Positions 34,117-44,932 are shown, counted from the stretch's first letter. The stretch is DNA of 64,000 nt from Paenibacillus sp. JJ-100 (GCF_948329825.1 NZ_CAOJCM010000004.1:186001-250000); one strand, 5' to 3'. Notes: generated by a model not told the origin, from the sequence alone. Made by a program: numbers and translations.

Positions 34117-34127
34117 AAAAGAAGGGT

Positions 34128-34154
34128 TTAGCACTCTGGTTATTCGAGTGCTAA
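34128..34154. promoter_or_regulatory. CIRCE operator (HrcA binding site)
   Basis: TTAGCACTC, nine bases, GAGTGCTAA: a perfect match to the CIRCE consensus, placed right after the htpG promoter. HrcA bound here blocks transcription until heat stress removes it. Confidence 0.95.
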
Positions 34155-34243
34155 CAATAAAGCGAATACACACCACTACATCTCAGTGGTTTTACTTCTC
34201 AACCAATCATTCGATATCCAAATTTGAAAGGAGCACTTCATTC

Positions 34244-36127
34244 ATGGCGGTTAAAAAAGAATTTCAGGCAGAATCCAAACGTTTGCTGGATATGATGATC
34301 AACTCCATTTACACTCAGAAGGAAATTTTCCTCAGAGAGCTGATCTCCAACTCCAGCGACGCGATCGACAAAATTTATTACAAAGCACTGACAGACGACA
34401 CACTCGTTTTCAACAAAGAGGATTACTTCATCAAGCTTACAATCGACAAGGAAAACCGTACGCTTACGATTACCGATACTGGAATTGGTATGAGCCAGGA
34501 AGAGCTGGAGAACAACCTGGGTGTGATCGCGAAGAGTGGTTCCTTGGCATTCAAAAAAGAGAACGAAGCCAAAGACGGCCATAACATTATCGGCCAATTT
34601 GGAGTAGGTTTCTACTCCGCGTTTATGGTGGCGGACAAGCTGACCGTAACGAGTAAAACGCTCGGCAGTAATGAGGCTTGGAGATGGGAATCCGAAGGTG
34701 CGGATGGTTACACGATTACCCCTGCTGAGAAAGACACTGTAGGTACAGAGATCGTTTTAACAATCAAACAAAACACTGAAGAAGACTCCTATGATGAGTT
34801 TTTGGAAGAGTACCGCCTGAGATCCATCATCAAGAAATACTCCGACTTCATTCGTTATCCAATCAAGATGGATGTGACAAGTCAACGTCCGAAGGAAGGC
34901 ACAGAGAACGAGTTTGAGGAGTACAAGGAAGAACAAACGATCAACAGCATGGTGCCGATCTGGCGCAAAAATAAAAGCGAGTTAACCGAAGAAGACTACA
35001 CCAACTTCTATATGGAGAAACGGTACGGTTTTGACAAACCGCTCAAACATCTGCATATTAGCGCGGATGGCGCGGTGGTGTACAATGCGATTCTGTTTAT
35101 CCCGGAGAACACGCCGTTTGACTACTACACCAAAGAGTATGAAAAAGGTCTGGAACTATACTCCAACGGTGTATTGATTATGGATAAGTGCGGCGACCTG
35201 CTGCCAGATTACTTTGGTTTTGTGAAAGGGATGGTGGATTCCGAGGATCTGTCTCTGAACATCTCCCGTGAACTGCTTCAGCATGACCGTCAGCTCAGCT
35301 TGATTGCGAAGAATATCAAAAACAAGATCAAAAGCCAGCTACTAAGCTTGCTCAAAGACGAGCGTGAGAACTATGAGAAGTTCTACAAAGCCTTTGGTCG
35401 TCAACTGAAGTATGGCGTATATAGTGATTATGGCGCAAACAAGGATACACTGCAGGATCTGCTGCTATTCACGTCCTCCAAAGAGAACAAGCTGGTAAGC
35501 CTGGACGAGTACGTCTCCAGAATGCCGGAAGATCAGAAGTACATCTATTATGCTGCGGGTGAGTCGGTCAGCCGAATTGAGAAGCTGCCACAGATCGAGG
35601 GCGTATTAGAGAAAGGGTATGAAGTGCTCTACTTCACGGACGATATCGACGAATTCGCGATCAAAATGATCATGAACTATAAAGAAAAAGAATTTAAATC
35701 AATCTCCAGCGGTGACTTGGGCATCGAAGATAGTGCAGAGAAAGAAGAGAATCAAGCACAGGACAATGACAACAAGGAATTGTTCGAAGCGATGCAGGCA
35801 CAGCTCGAGGGCAAAGTTAAAGCGGTAAAAGCGTCCAAACGTCTTCGCAGCCATCCGGTGTGCTTGTCCACGGAGGGTGAACTGACGATTGAGATGGAGA
35901 AGGTGCTCAAAGCCATGCCGAACAGTGGCGACGTACAGGCAGACAAAGTGCTGGAGATCAACGTGAATCATGATGTGTTTAAATCGTTGAAAGATGCTTT
36001 TGCACAAGATAAGGAAAAACTGAGTCTGTACACGAGCTTGCTATATCACCAAGCCCTGCTGATTGAGGGATTGCCAATTCAGGACCCTGTTGAGTTTACT
36101 AATGATATCTGCAAAGTGATGGTATAA
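34244..36127 (+). CDS. htpG: Hsp90-family chaperone HtpG
   Basis: The 627-residue protein is the bacterial Hsp90, an ATP-driven cytosolic chaperone dimer. The N-terminal ATPase domain is complete: [40 protein letters not shown] and [16 protein letters not shown]. The middle domain carries the catalytic-loop arginine ([16 protein letters not shown], near residue 340), and a dimerisation domain follows. The true start is ATG 34244, with AAAGGAG ten bases upstream; upstream in-frame codons overlap the leader. The CIRCE site shows control by HrcA. In Bacillus subtilis htpG is not under HrcA, so the control differs here. Confidence 0.96.
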   Translation: MAVKKEFQAESKRLLDMMINSIYTQKEIFLRELISNSSDAIDKIYYKALTDDTLVFNKEDYFIKLTIDKENRTLTITDTGIGMSQEELENNLGVIAKSGSLAFKKENEAKDGHNIIGQFGVGFYSAFMVADKLTVTSKTLGSNEAWRWESEGADGYTITPAEKDTVGTEIVLTIKQNTEEDSYDEFLEEYRLRSIIKKYSDFIRYPIKMDVTSQRPKEGTENEFEEYKEEQTINSMVPIWRKNKSELTEEDYTNFYMEKRYGFDKPLKHLHISADGAVVYNAILFIPENTPFDYYTKEYEKGLELYSNGVLIMDKCGDLLPDYFGFVKGMVDSEDLSLNISRELLQHDRQLSLIAKNIKNKIKSQLLSLLKDERENYEKFYKAFGRQLKYGVYSDYGANKDTLQDLLLFTSSKENKLVSLDEYVSRMPEDQKYIYYAAGESVSRIEKLPQIEGVLEKGYEVLYFTDDIDEFAIKMIMNYKEKEFKSISSGDLGIEDSAEKEENQAQDNDNKELFEAMQAQLEGKVKAVKASKRLRSHPVCLSTEGELTIEMEKVLKAMPNSGDVQADKVLEINVNHDVFKSLKDAFAQDKEKLSLYTSLLYHQALLIEGLPIQDPVEFTNDICKVMV

Positions 36128-36184
36128 GACCGGGGTATCAAGACCTGTATGGATTCACCTGAAATATAGCTTATTTTGAAGTTA

Positions 36185-36224
36185 GCCCCGACAGGACATG
36201 ATTGTGCCTGCGGGGTTTTCTTTT
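36185..36224 (+). terminator. Intrinsic terminator of htpG
   Basis: CCCCG and CAGG pair with CCTG and CGGGG around a loop, followed by a T-rich tail. Confidence 0.85.
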
Positions 36225-36433
36225 AGGTAGAGGTGTTAAATAGGCCAAGCGGTGTAGAACTTGTAATTCTATGCACAGATCATAGTCTCGCAGGGTATAA
36301 TATACAGAGAGAGGGCTGTACATCACTAAAAGATGTAAGAAGAGTTGACATGACAGGCAGATTTTACTTTTGGAAACTGTAGATGTTGTGTATAATCACT
36401 CAAAATAGAGACAGCCGGCTAGGAGTGATTCAC

Positions 36434-37849
36434 ATGCAATGGAATGATTTGAGAGAACATAGACAATATCCTGAACTTACTAAGCTGGATGGCTCTCGCG
36501 CAGCATACGAACGAGACTATTCAAGATTAATTCATTCGCCAACCTTCCGGCGTTTGCAAGGTAAATCACAAGTGTTTGGAGCAGGTACGGGAGATTATTA
36601 CCGGACACGCTTGACCCATTCCCTTGAGGTGGCACAGATTGCACGAGAAGCGGCAAGAAGCTTGCTGCGGAGGCACCCGGAAGTAGACTGGAGTCAAGCA
36701 GAGAGCCCCGGCCTGATCATTGATTCGGAAGTAGTCGAATGTGCGGCAATCGCACATGATTTCGGTCATCCGCCTTTTGGACATAAAGGGGAAGAAGTGT
36801 TAGATGGCATTTTGGATGATTTGATCAACAGTGAGACGAAGAAAATCATGAAGAAAAGTCGTGCAGCGAAAGCACCTAAGGCTGAATCCGACGTGCGAGC
36901 GGAGCTGAAGCGGAAATATGAACATTTTGAAGGGAACGCTCATAACTTCCGCCTGATTATGTTTTTGGAAAAACGGGAAGATATTGACGGGCTGAATCTG
37001 TCGGATGCCGTACTGCTCGGAATTAACAAGTATCCATACCCAGGAATTGAGAGCAAGAAAGGCATGTACCACCATGAATGGCAGTACATCCGTGACATAC
37101 GGGAGCGTTGGAACATTCCGGCAGGCAAGAAAACGCTTGAAGCTCAGCTGATGGATCTCTGTGACGACATTGCTTATTCCGCGCATGATCTGGAGGATGG
37201 GATCAAAGCTGGTAAAATCGAGGTGCATGAGCATTTTCTGCAAGACCAGCATATCAACCGGCTCATCGTAGACAAAATTACGACACTCGATGATCTGTTC
37301 TGGAAAGGATGGACAAGAGAATCGATCTCAGAAAAAGTGGAAGAAGTCCTTGCATCGTTTCTGCGCATCTGGAATGAAAAAATGCCTTACTGTGAACACG
37401 ATTACTCGCGTACCCGTCGTGAGGTCAAAGCTTACTGGGTCAGCCTTTTCGTGGGCAGTCTGGGTGTAATTGATGATGGGGATTGGAAAAAGGTAACTTT
37501 CGTCCGCGAAGGTGTGGAAGATCTCGATATGCTGCGCACCGTAAGTGTGCTCAAGAGCTTCGCCTGGGTAACCATGATCCGGGATCTACGCGTGCAGCGT
37601 TTGCAGAAACGCAGTGAATGGATGATTCAGCGACTCTGGGATGCATTTCTTGATCCGGAAACGTCGAAATCCATCATTCCTTCGGATTGGCTGCAACGGT
37701 TCGAGAAGGATCAGGCCAAAGCTCAGCCGATCTGGACGTGGGAGCACATGGTAATCGATTATATCGCAGGGATGACGGACGCATTCGCGGAGAAAATATA
37801 TAATGAACTCTACGGCTTGAAGGTTGGTTCCATCTACGACCTGGATTAA
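36434..37849 (+). CDS. dgt: dGTP triphosphohydrolase (dGTPase)
   Basis: The 471-residue HD-domain protein hydrolyses dGTP to deoxyguanosine and triphosphate, tuning dNTP pools. The metal-binding HD motif residues are seen in TRLTHSLEVAQIAREAARSL (His), AAIAHDFGHPPFGHKGEEVLD (His-Asp pair) and LMDLCDDIAYSAHDLEDGI (Asp). The N-terminal YERDYSRLIHSPTFRRLQGKSQVF is a family signature. AGGAGTGATT lies before ATG 36434; an in-frame extension to 36383 lacks a ribosome site. The enzyme stands between htpG and an LLM flavoprotein without evident operon partners. Confidence 0.9.
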   Translation: MQWNDLREHRQYPELTKLDGSRAAYERDYSRLIHSPTFRRLQGKSQVFGAGTGDYYRTRLTHSLEVAQIAREAARSLLRRHPEVDWSQAESPGLIIDSEVVECAAIAHDFGHPPFGHKGEEVLDGILDDLINSETKKIMKKSRAAKAPKAESDVRAELKRKYEHFEGNAHNFRLIMFLEKREDIDGLNLSDAVLLGINKYPYPGIESKKGMYHHEWQYIRDIRERWNIPAGKKTLEAQLMDLCDDIAYSAHDLEDGIKAGKIEVHEHFLQDQHINRLIVDKITTLDDLFWKGWTRESISEKVEEVLASFLRIWNEKMPYCEHDYSRTRREVKAYWVSLFVGSLGVIDDGDWKKVTFVREGVEDLDMLRTVSVLKSFAWVTMIRDLRVQRLQKRSEWMIQRLWDAFLDPETSKSIIPSDWLQRFEKDQAKAQPIWTWEHMVIDYIAGMTDAFAEKIYNELYGLKVGSIYDLD

Positions 37850-37887
37850 TAGAAGCACATGCATCCCTATCAAAGGAGTTAGAGGAT

Positions 37888-38859
37888 TTGACTACGAGCT
37901 TCAACAAGAACTTAAATGAGAACGTAGAGCGATTCAGTCTGGGTGTGCTGGACCTTGTTCCCAGACTGAATGGTGCAAACGCTGAGCATGCCCTTCGGCA
38001 AGCAGTCCTGCTGGCTCAACAAGCGGAGGCGTGGGGTTACACACGGTATTGGACATCCGAACATCATGATATGGCTGATCTTGCTTCTGCGGCTCCGGAG
38101 GTACTGCTGGCTCATATTGGGGCGAAGACGGATACCATACAGCTTGGTTCGGGAGCGGTATTGCTTCCGCATTACAGCCCGCTCAAGGTTGCGGAGTCGT
38201 TCCGCCTGTTGGCATCACTCTATCCAGGACGTATGGAGCTAGGGCTGGGACGGGCTCCTGGTGGAGGTCCTCATGCAACGATGGCACTTAGTGGCAACTA
38301 TTTGCAACACGTTTCGAATCTTCCCGCCAAGCTTGCTGCGTTAACCGAGCTGCTGGAAGACCGATATGTATATGAGGATGTTCCGGTTACTGCACGGCCT
38401 ATTCCGGAGATCCCACTATCTCTGTGGATGCTGGGTACCAATGTCAAAAGTGCAGTATATGCTGCTCAGTTTGGTATGGGATATGTGTTTGGTCAATTCA
38501 TGAGCGATTCAGATGGAGTAGAAGCGGTTAACCGATATCGGGAAGCATTTGTTCCAAGTGTTCATATGAAACAGCCCCAAGTCATGGTAGCGGTGAGCGC
38601 AATGTGTGCTGCTTCAGAGAGCGATGCTCTAAGCTGGAGCTGTGAGAAGGTGAGTGAACCTGAATTAAATCCGGCAGGGGATCACAAAGTTATGCGTCAT
38701 GTCGCTGGAACCCCTGAACAAGTGTGGCAGTATATTCGGCAGTTAGGACAGAGACTGAATACGAATCAGATCCTTGTCGTAACAGATGGTCCTGATTATG
38801 AACGCAGGCTTGAATCCTACCGTTTACTGGTGGAGAACCGGGGGGACGGGTTTATCTAA
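37888..38859 (+). CDS. LLM-class flavin-dependent oxidoreductase (MsnO8 type)
   Basis: The 323-residue protein is a bacterial-luciferase-like TIM barrel using reduced FMN. Signature stretches are the N-terminal FSLGVLDLVPRLNG, AEAWGYTRYWTSEHHDMADLASAAPEVLLAHIGAKT (about 50-85), TIQLGSGAVLLPHYSPLKVAESFRLLASLYPGRMELGLGRAPGG, and LWMLGTNVKSAVYAAQFGMGYVFGQF. These mark the MsnO8 subgroup. Substrates of this group are mostly unknown (monooxygenation of small organics). The start is TTG at 37888 with AAAGGAG upstream, about 40 bases after dgt, so some co-transcription is possible. Confidence 0.85.
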   Translation: MTTSFNKNLNENVERFSLGVLDLVPRLNGANAEHALRQAVLLAQQAEAWGYTRYWTSEHHDMADLASAAPEVLLAHIGAKTDTIQLGSGAVLLPHYSPLKVAESFRLLASLYPGRMELGLGRAPGGGPHATMALSGNYLQHVSNLPAKLAALTELLEDRYVYEDVPVTARPIPEIPLSLWMLGTNVKSAVYAAQFGMGYVFGQFMSDSDGVEAVNRYREAFVPSVHMKQPQVMVAVSAMCAASESDALSWSCEKVSEPELNPAGDHKVMRHVAGTPEQVWQYIRQLGQRLNTNQILVVTDGPDYERRLESYRLLVENRGDGFI

Positions 38860-38966
38860 CATTTGTTAACGACTTCTCAAGAAATGAACGAAATGGATAC
38901 TGAATTGAATGATGGGTAAATTGAACGAAACCTTGCTAATCTTGCGTAGATGATGCCTGGAAACCT

Positions 38967-39013
38967 ATGAGTTGCAGATCTGAATGATTCCGGATATTGC
39001 AGCTCATTTTTTT
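38967..39013 (+). terminator. Intrinsic terminator
   Basis: ATGAGTTGCA and TGCAGCTCAT pair with one internal mismatch around a long loop, followed by seven T. Confidence 0.75.
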
Positions 39014-39206
39014 GAGTTTGCTTGAGTCTAGCATAGACGATCTAATTAAGCATTTACAGACAAAAGAAAGCGGAAACAATCTGAGGTTGTCTGCCGCTCG
39101 CTAGAATATGGATAGTGCATTTTGCAAGAGGCAAATCGCTGGATTTAATAATGGAAATAGCACTCAATTCTAAAACTGAAGAAAGTTATGATGAGGGAGG
39201 AAAGCT

Positions 39207-40919
39207 ATGTTCAGCAGATTTAAAATCAAAAGTCTCAGTCTGCGCATTAGCATCGCGTTTTATTTGTTTATCCTCTGTTTAATCATTCTGAGCGTCATCA
39301 TCATTGGCCGAATGAATTCAATTGAGACGAACACAAATGATATTACAGGTAAATGGATGTCTTCTATTCAGGAGATTAACCGTTTGAATTATACAACAGA
39401 GCATATTTTATCTTTGAGTTATCGTTACTTTGATGCAGAATCATCCGACAAGTCAGTGATCAACGAAGAACGTACAAAATATATTCGTGAAACCGCACAG
39501 GTAATCACTATTTATGATAAACAGAGCAAGTCTGCGGTAGAGGCAGAACACTGGACATCTTTTAAAAGTAAATGGGAGACTTACCTCAAAGTTAACACAC
39601 AGGCGATTCGATTAAGTGACGAGGGACAGACTCAGCTGGCTAAAGAAGTAATTGCTAAAGGCGCAGAGTCCTTTGATGCGATGCAGGTCGATCTGAATTA
39701 TCTCGTCAATTATAATCAGCTACAATCGGATATTTCAGCCGCCAAAACCATTCGTTCTGTTCAAGATGGTAGACTATCTGTCATCTTTGGGTTACTTGCC
39801 ATGATCATCATTACCGCAGTTTTTGTGCCCATTATCCGTGTGCAGGTCGTAAAACCGCTGCTTCGTGTGATCAGTTCTGTTAAATTGATCGCTGATGGTC
39901 AACTAAATATTCAAGATATACATATTAAATATGAAGATGAGGTTGGTGTACTGGCCAAAGCAGTCAATGAGATGAAAGGTAATCTGACTTCGATGGTGTG
40001 GAATGTGAAGCGTGTAGCGGAAACAGTGAATCGTCAGAGCAATGAATTAGCCATCGCTTCTGAAGAAGTGAAGATCGGCAGCCAGCAAATTGCTATGACG
40101 ATGGAGGAATCAGCCAAAGCAGCCGAAAGTCAGGCGCAAACTGCTATAGAGTCGGCTCGTACTGTAGAAGAATTGAATAATCATATTCAGAAGCGTGCTG
40201 AGCAAGGAAATCAACTTCGTGCCTTGTCCGGCCAAGTGATTGAACAGGGGGAACGTGGCAGCAAAGCCATGGAAGAAACTGTGCAACAGATGCAGCAGAT
40301 CGCCAGCACCGTGTTGTCCTCTATGAGGAAGATGGAGCAACTAAATCGTAAAAATGAGGATATCTCCAAGCTGATTCAGGTTATTCATGATATTGCTCGT
40401 CAAACGAACCTGCTGGCACTTAATGCGTCAATTGAAGCTGTACGCGCTGGAGAGAGTGGGCGTGGTTTTGCCGTTGTAGCATCGGAAGTTCGTAAACTGT
40501 CTGAAGAGGTTCAAGCATCAGTGGAAGAGATTACAACCATTACTCAGAACATTCAGCAGGATTCTCAAGGGGTAGTAAATGAATTACGTTTAGGTGTGCA
40601 GGAGACGGAACTCGGACAAAAGCGTGTATTTACTTCGGGTCAGTTGTTCAGAACTATTAATACATCGGTCGAAGGCATGGTAGAGGTGATCGGCGCCATG
40701 TCGGAAGGGCTTGTCGTTATGGGCGAGAGCAGTGGTCGCATGAATGATTTGAGTCAGCAGATTTCTGCAGTGTCGGAGCAATCAGCAGCAAGTGCGGAGC
40801 AGGTCTCCGCCTCAACGGAGGAACAGATGAGTTCAATGGAAACCATTAGCGATAACATTCAAACGCTGAAGGAACTGTCCGGCGATTTGCTTACATCAAT
40901 TGAAAAGTTAAAAGTGTAG
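39207..40919 (+). CDS. Methyl-accepting chemotaxis protein
   Basis: The 570-residue receptor has a first membrane span at about residues 12-33, an extracellular four-helix (4HB) sensor of about 160 residues, a second span at about 193-213, and then a HAMP domain. The C-terminal signalling domain holds the invariant hairpin [30 protein letters not shown] (about 395-425), which contacts CheA and CheW. Gln/Glu pairs that could be methylated flank it. GGAGG precedes the ATG. No chemotaxis gene is adjacent. The ligand is unknown. A hairpin at 39069-39098 lies in its leader. Confidence 0.93.
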   Translation: MFSRFKIKSLSLRISIAFYLFILCLIILSVIIIGRMNSIETNTNDITGKWMSSIQEINRLNYTTEHILSLSYRYFDAESSDKSVINEERTKYIRETAQVITIYDKQSKSAVEAEHWTSFKSKWETYLKVNTQAIRLSDEGQTQLAKEVIAKGAESFDAMQVDLNYLVNYNQLQSDISAAKTIRSVQDGRLSVIFGLLAMIIITAVFVPIIRVQVVKPLLRVISSVKLIADGQLNIQDIHIKYEDEVGVLAKAVNEMKGNLTSMVWNVKRVAETVNRQSNELAIASEEVKIGSQQIAMTMEESAKAAESQAQTAIESARTVEELNNHIQKRAEQGNQLRALSGQVIEQGERGSKAMEETVQQMQQIASTVLSSMRKMEQLNRKNEDISKLIQVIHDIARQTNLLALNASIEAVRAGESGRGFAVVASEVRKLSEEVQASVEEITTITQNIQQDSQGVVNELRLGVQETELGQKRVFTSGQLFRTINTSVEGMVEVIGAMSEGLVVMGESSGRMNDLSQQISAVSEQSAASAEQVSASTEEQMSSMETISDNIQTLKELSGDLLTSIEKLKV

Positions 40920-41100
40920 CGGCTTCTCTATAACCTTCTATATATAATAGAAGGAACAGGGTAAAACAATTGTTTGAACAAAGGTCAATTTGTCCGACAA
41001 AATTAAAATTAAGACCAGGTACTAAATTTTAGAAAATGGAATTCCTGAGATTTAAAAGCTTTTTTTGGTCAAAGTAGATGCAAGAAACGAGGTAAACGAT

Positions 41101-42048
41101 TTGCGAACTAAATATGTATACACCTTTGCCTGTCATGAAAATGAATATGAATTATGCCAGCTTGAACTATACACACTGCTGAAGCCAGCGGAAGAGGTGG
41201 ATTATACCAATAGCTCATATGTTTGGTCTGAACGTTGCATTCCTCCAGGCAGGAGCCCCTTTATTCATGGTCGACTGGATGTGATCGGTGAAGGTGCGCA
41301 GATAAAGGAACTCTTCCCGATTGCACGAGAAATCCGTTTGAAGCAGGATGAGACATTTAAGGTGGTTTGTTTGAAAGCTGGAGATCATCGGCCTGATTAC
41401 GACGAGGCACGGAAAATTGAAAAAGAAATAGGTATGTGCATTAATGGAAGAGCGCAAATGAAACAACCTGAAGTGACTTTTGGCCTAATCAAAATAGGAG
41501 AAAAATGGATCTTGGGTCAGTGGACAGAATCCGACAAATCATGGCAACTTCATCAGCAGAAACCGCAAAACTACTCGACTGGATTCGGTGTCTCTTTGGC
41601 AAGAGCACTGGTTAACATTGCTGTCCCAGAGGGAGCGAACCATCGTTTGCTTGATCCCTGCTGTGGCATGGGAACCGTTGTCATTGAGGCTTTATCGATG
41701 GGGATTGATACAAAAGGTAATGACTTGAATGTCCAGGCTGTACGCGGAGCACGAGTGAATCTAGCTCATTTCGGATATGATGCAAAACGAATTACGCAGG
41801 GGGATATGAAAGAGTTAGAAGGTGAATATGATTCGTCATTATTAGACATGCCTTACAATCTATGCTCCGTCCTTCCGCCTCAAGAACAGCGACTGATGCT
41901 TGCGAAACTGCGCAAATTATCCAGACGAGCGGTTGTTGTTTCCACAGAATGGGTGCAGGAGCACATACTGGAGGCAGGCTGGAAGATAGTTCAGTATATA
42001 ACTGTAAAAAAGGGTACGTTTGTACGCCATGTTTGGGTATGTAATTAG
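41101..42048 (+). CDS. Putative RNA/DNA methylase (UPF0020/TRM11-like)
   Basis: The 315-residue protein has a C-terminal class I SAM-dependent methyltransferase domain. Motif I is LLDPCCGMGTVVIEALSMGIDTKGNDLN (about 180-207), and the catalytic motif IV is LLDMPYNL (near 250), the (D/N)PPY-like site that fits N-methylation of guanine or adenine in RNA. The N-terminal half has no recognised domain; YVYTFACHENEYELCQLE resembles the start of related Bacillales methylases. I use TTG 41101, preceded by GAGGT eight bases upstream; a longer frame from 41065 lacks a ribosome site. Confidence 0.72.
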   Translation: MRTKYVYTFACHENEYELCQLELYTLLKPAEEVDYTNSSYVWSERCIPPGRSPFIHGRLDVIGEGAQIKELFPIAREIRLKQDETFKVVCLKAGDHRPDYDEARKIEKEIGMCINGRAQMKQPEVTFGLIKIGEKWILGQWTESDKSWQLHQQKPQNYSTGFGVSLARALVNIAVPEGANHRLLDPCCGMGTVVIEALSMGIDTKGNDLNVQAVRGARVNLAHFGYDAKRITQGDMKELEGEYDSSLLDMPYNLCSVLPPQEQRLMLAKLRKLSRRAVVVSTEWVQEHILEAGWKIVQYITVKKGTFVRHVWVCN

Positions 42049-42067
42049 TTATACGACAGAGTGCATA

Positions 42068-42111
42068 AAAAAGACTCCAAAAAGGAATAATATCCCTTGT
42101 GGAGTCTTTTT
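42068..42111. terminator. Bidirectional terminator between convergent genes
   Basis: AAAAGACTCC and GGAGTCTTTT pair around a 20-base insert that itself can pair (AAGG/CCTT). T runs occur on both strands. Confidence 0.8.
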
Positions 42112-42184
42112 GGTCTGTATTCTCTTCAGGAGTGAAATACGGTAAACTTCATTTAAAAATCTTGCGTGGGAACAAATGTTTGTG

Positions 42185-43141
42185 TTAGTATTTATGACTA
42201 TAATCGACAAGGTTGAGCGGCAGAGTTTTACCTGCAACGTAGGATTCCAGATTGTTGATGAAAATTTGGAGGGCACGCTCGGTATAATGTTCTGTGCTGC
42301 CTGCGATATGAGGGGTAATCAACACATTGTCCATGCTCCAGAGCGGATGATCAGATGGAAGGGGTTCTTCCTCGAACACATCTAGTGCGGCGAATGCGAT
42401 CTTTTTATTGAGAAGAGCATTCATTAAAGCCTCTGTACTTACACTAGGTCCTCGACCTACGTTTACGAAACAAGCATCTGCCTTGAAATGATCAAATGCA
42501 TTCTGATTGTAGATATGCCGAGTATCATCGGTTAACGGTAAAATATTTATTACATAGTCACCTTGGCTCAGGGCTTCATATAGTCCGGACATATCGTACA
42601 TTTGATCAACGTTAGGAACGTCTTTGCCGGAGCGCCTTACGCCAATCGTGCGCATGCCTAGAGCTTTCAGTACCCGAGCCGTTTCAGTTCCAATCTCACC
42701 AACACCGACGATAACAGCCGTTTTTCCGTATAGTTCTGGCAAGGCCTTGCCGGGGATCTTCCATTCAGCCTGTTGCTGGTACAGCATGGCTTGTCTTAGC
42801 CAGCGGCTGTGGGATAACATCATGCCTAGAATGATTTCGGTTATAGGAATGGCATGAACCCCATTTGCACTGGTGACCTGAATATTTTTATGCTGTAATT
42901 TGGCGAACGGCAGATTGTCAACGCCTGCTGACCAGACCTGAATCCATTTCAGGGGGCTGTCCTCATGAAGGGCATATTCCTCGACAAGGGGAGACCAGCC
43001 AAGAATAATTTCTGCTTCTTTTATTTCGGCCGGGTCCAGATCCTTTGCTTTACCTACTTTTAAGGTATAACCTGGTGCAGATTTCAGTATTTGTTGCTGT
43101 TGTACTTCGGACAAAGATGGAAAACATACGATTTTACCCAT
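42185..43141 (-). CDS. D-2-hydroxyacid dehydrogenase family protein
   Basis: The 318-residue oxidoreductase has the NAD-binding Rossmann motif TAVIVGVGEIGTETARVLKALGM (about 142-164) and the catalytic Arg-Glu-His set of the family: NVGRGPSVSTEALMNAL (Arg), DVFEEEPLPSDHPLW (Glu) and ITPHIAGSTEHY (His). It interconverts 2-keto acids and D-hydroxyacids; the natural substrate is not evident. The start ATG at 43141 has AGGAGG nine bases upstream; the 42-codon extension to 43267 lacks this. It is a single gene, convergent with the methylase. Confidence 0.88.
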   Translation of the reverse strand: MGKIVCFPSLSEVQQQQILKSAPGYTLKVGKAKDLDPAEIKEAEIILGWSPLVEEYALHEDSPLKWIQVWSAGVDNLPFAKLQHKNIQVTSANGVHAIPITEIILGMMLSHSRWLRQAMLYQQQAEWKIPGKALPELYGKTAVIVGVGEIGTETARVLKALGMRTIGVRRSGKDVPNVDQMYDMSGLYEALSQGDYVINILPLTDDTRHIYNQNAFDHFKADACFVNVGRGPSVSTEALMNALLNKKIAFAALDVFEEEPLPSDHPLWSMDNVLITPHIAGSTEHYTERALQIFINNLESYVAGKTLPLNLVDYSHKY

Positions 43142-43335
43142 AATGTGTATTCCTCCTGAGATCAATGAATTAGTCATTTCAAGTGTATCAGATTCAGTAT
43201 GTGAAGTGCAGGGGAATGGAAAATGCAGGAATGAAGTCTGATATGCAAAATCGACAGAGTGTGTCACTCTATATTTACCCAGCTTGAAATGATATAGCTG
43301 AATATGGAATAATAAAGCGAACTTTAGAGAGGTGT

Positions 43336-43944
43336 ATGCAAATGAATACTCAAGGACTTCAAGAACATGTATCCAGACGTGAACGTCTGTTTATTGCTGT
43401 GCGTCTTCCTGGATCTGTTCAGCAATCACTTCATATGCAGACACAGTTAATACGAAATAAGCTTGATTTTCGCAAGTGGACAGACTACAGGGATTATCAT
43501 ATCACTTTGCAATTTTTAGGGGATACGTTGATGAGTGACGTTGGTCATCTGCGATCAGCACTGCATGCTACCGCGACTCAATTCAATGCATTTGATCTGA
43601 AGCTTGCCGAATGGGGAACGTTTGGCCTGGAAGAAACACCCAAAGTCCTGTGGAGAGGTGTTAGCGGAGATATAGAACGGTTACATCTTTTACAAAAACA
43701 AATTGTTAAGGCAACGACAAGTTTAGGTTTTGAAGCAGAACTAAGAGCTTATCGTCCACATGTTACAGTAGCTAGAAAATATCTCGGTCATCTTCCTGGT
43801 ATGGATAATCATGGGGTTTCAGAGGTGATTTCAGATCATCATTTTCATGGGGATTCGTGGTCTGTAGAGGGAGTTGTACTTTATGTGACAAGGCTTGGAC
43901 AAACGCCAATGTATGAGGTGCTGGATACGTTCCCGTTTTCCTGA
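43336..43944 (+). CDS. thpR: RNA 2',3'-cyclic phosphodiesterase (ThpR/LigT)
   Basis: The 202-residue 2H phosphoesterase has both catalytic motifs, HITL (His55) and HVTV (His142), at the usual spacing. It opens 2',3'-cyclic phosphates at RNA ends and was first described as a 2'-5' RNA ligase. The opening RERLFIAVRLPGSVQQSL is typical. AGAGAGGTGT lies just before the ATG pair at 43336/43342, and the second ATG has the better spacing. The gene is alone between a divergent dehydrogenase and a promoter for the next gene. Confidence 0.9.
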   Translation: MQMNTQGLQEHVSRRERLFIAVRLPGSVQQSLHMQTQLIRNKLDFRKWTDYRDYHITLQFLGDTLMSDVGHLRSALHATATQFNAFDLKLAEWGTFGLEETPKVLWRGVSGDIERLHLLQKQIVKATTSLGFEAELRAYRPHVTVARKYLGHLPGMDNHGVSEVISDHHFHGDSWSVEGVVLYVTRLGQTPMYEVLDTFPFS

Positions 43945-43971
43945 AAAACTTTTTTATACCATAAACTCACA

Positions 43972-44000
43972 TTGACATTGTGTTTATCCCTATGTAATAT
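43972..44000 (+). promoter_or_regulatory. SigA-type promoter of the wall hydrolase gene
   Basis: TTGACA (43972-43977) and TAATAT (43995-44000) with a 17-base spacer, about 75 bases before the start codon. Confidence 0.75.
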
Positions 44001-44074
44001 TAGCCATCGTTATTCAAATTCTTTTTTTTTGGTTACTTAGATTAGGGAATTGTTTCGACAGGAGGAATCTTCGA

Positions 44075-44932
44075 ATGGAAATTATAAGTAAGAATCGTTG
44101 GGTGGCACCGATGTTATCCGTGCTGCTTGTATGTATAATGGGGATCAATGTCGTTCAGGCGGCGGGGAAGTGGAATGAAGAGAGTGATAGCAAACAAATG
44201 ACGGAGCTTGCGTCTTCGGCGCACGATAACCCAGCATTGCCGCAAGATCAGAGGCCAATGACGGAAGAGGGGACAAGTCTGTCTACAGAGATGCATGTAC
44301 AATCCGTGACGTGGACTGAGGCTTTGCCAGCGAATAAATGGCTGTCAGCCGCTCAGGAAGAGATAGAACAAAAGAAAGCTGAGGAGAAGCGAAAAGCTCA
44401 GGCTATAGCTGCTGCCAAAGCAAAAAAAGAAGCTGCTCTGCGACAGGCCAAATTGGAAAAAGCCAAAGCAGCTGCGGCAACTTCAACTCCCCCCCAAAAA
44501 CTTTACTTTACGCGGACCGAGCTTCTGAATCAGGAAGATGCCAAACTGGCAACCTGGTCTTACAGTGTGTCCGATAAAGAACTGCTTCTGCTGCAAAAAA
44601 TCGTCATGGCAGAGGCGGAAGGTGAACCGTACAAAGGCAAAGTGGCAGTTGCTAACGTTGTCTTAAACCGGCTGCGGTCAGCCAATTTTCCCGATACCAT
44701 TTATAAGGTCATTCATCAGAAATCCCAGTTCAGCCCTGTGGCTAATGGACGCTTGAAGCGGGTAACTCCGAATGAGGATAGTGTTAAAGCAGTTAATGCT
44801 GCGCTTAACGGACAGAAGGAAGTCTCTGATGATACGTATTATTTCTTATCATTAACGCTTGCTGACGATCTGACAGTGGCGCGTACGAAGAAAGAAGTAA
44901 AAACGATTGGTCATCATACTTTTTACAAGTAA
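44075..44932 (+). CDS. Cell wall hydrolase, SleB/Hydrolase_2 family
   Basis: The 285-residue secreted protein begins with a signal peptide or anchor (residues about 10-30, WVAPMLSVLLVCIMGINVVQAAG). A long charged Glu/Lys/Ala coiled segment follows (about 90-135, EEIEQKKAEEKRKAQAIAAAKAKKE). The C-terminal 115 residues are a SleB/CwlJ-type lytic domain: LLLLQKIVMAEAEGEPYKGKVAVANVVLNRL with the catalytic Glu, then SQFSPVANGR. In spore-formers this family cuts cortex peptidoglycan in germination; a household role in growing cells is also possible. No YpeB partner lies nearby. A good SigA promoter precedes it, which argues against strict late sporulation control. Confidence 0.85.
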   Translation: MEIISKNRWVAPMLSVLLVCIMGINVVQAAGKWNEESDSKQMTELASSAHDNPALPQDQRPMTEEGTSLSTEMHVQSVTWTEALPANKWLSAAQEEIEQKKAEEKRKAQAIAAAKAKKEAALRQAKLEKAKAAAATSTPPQKLYFTRTELLNQEDAKLATWSYSVSDKELLLLQKIVMAEAEGEPYKGKVAVANVVLNRLRSANFPDTIYKVIHQKSQFSPVANGRLKRVTPNEDSVKAVNAALNGQKEVSDDTYYFLSLTLADDLTVARTKKEVKTIGHHTFYK

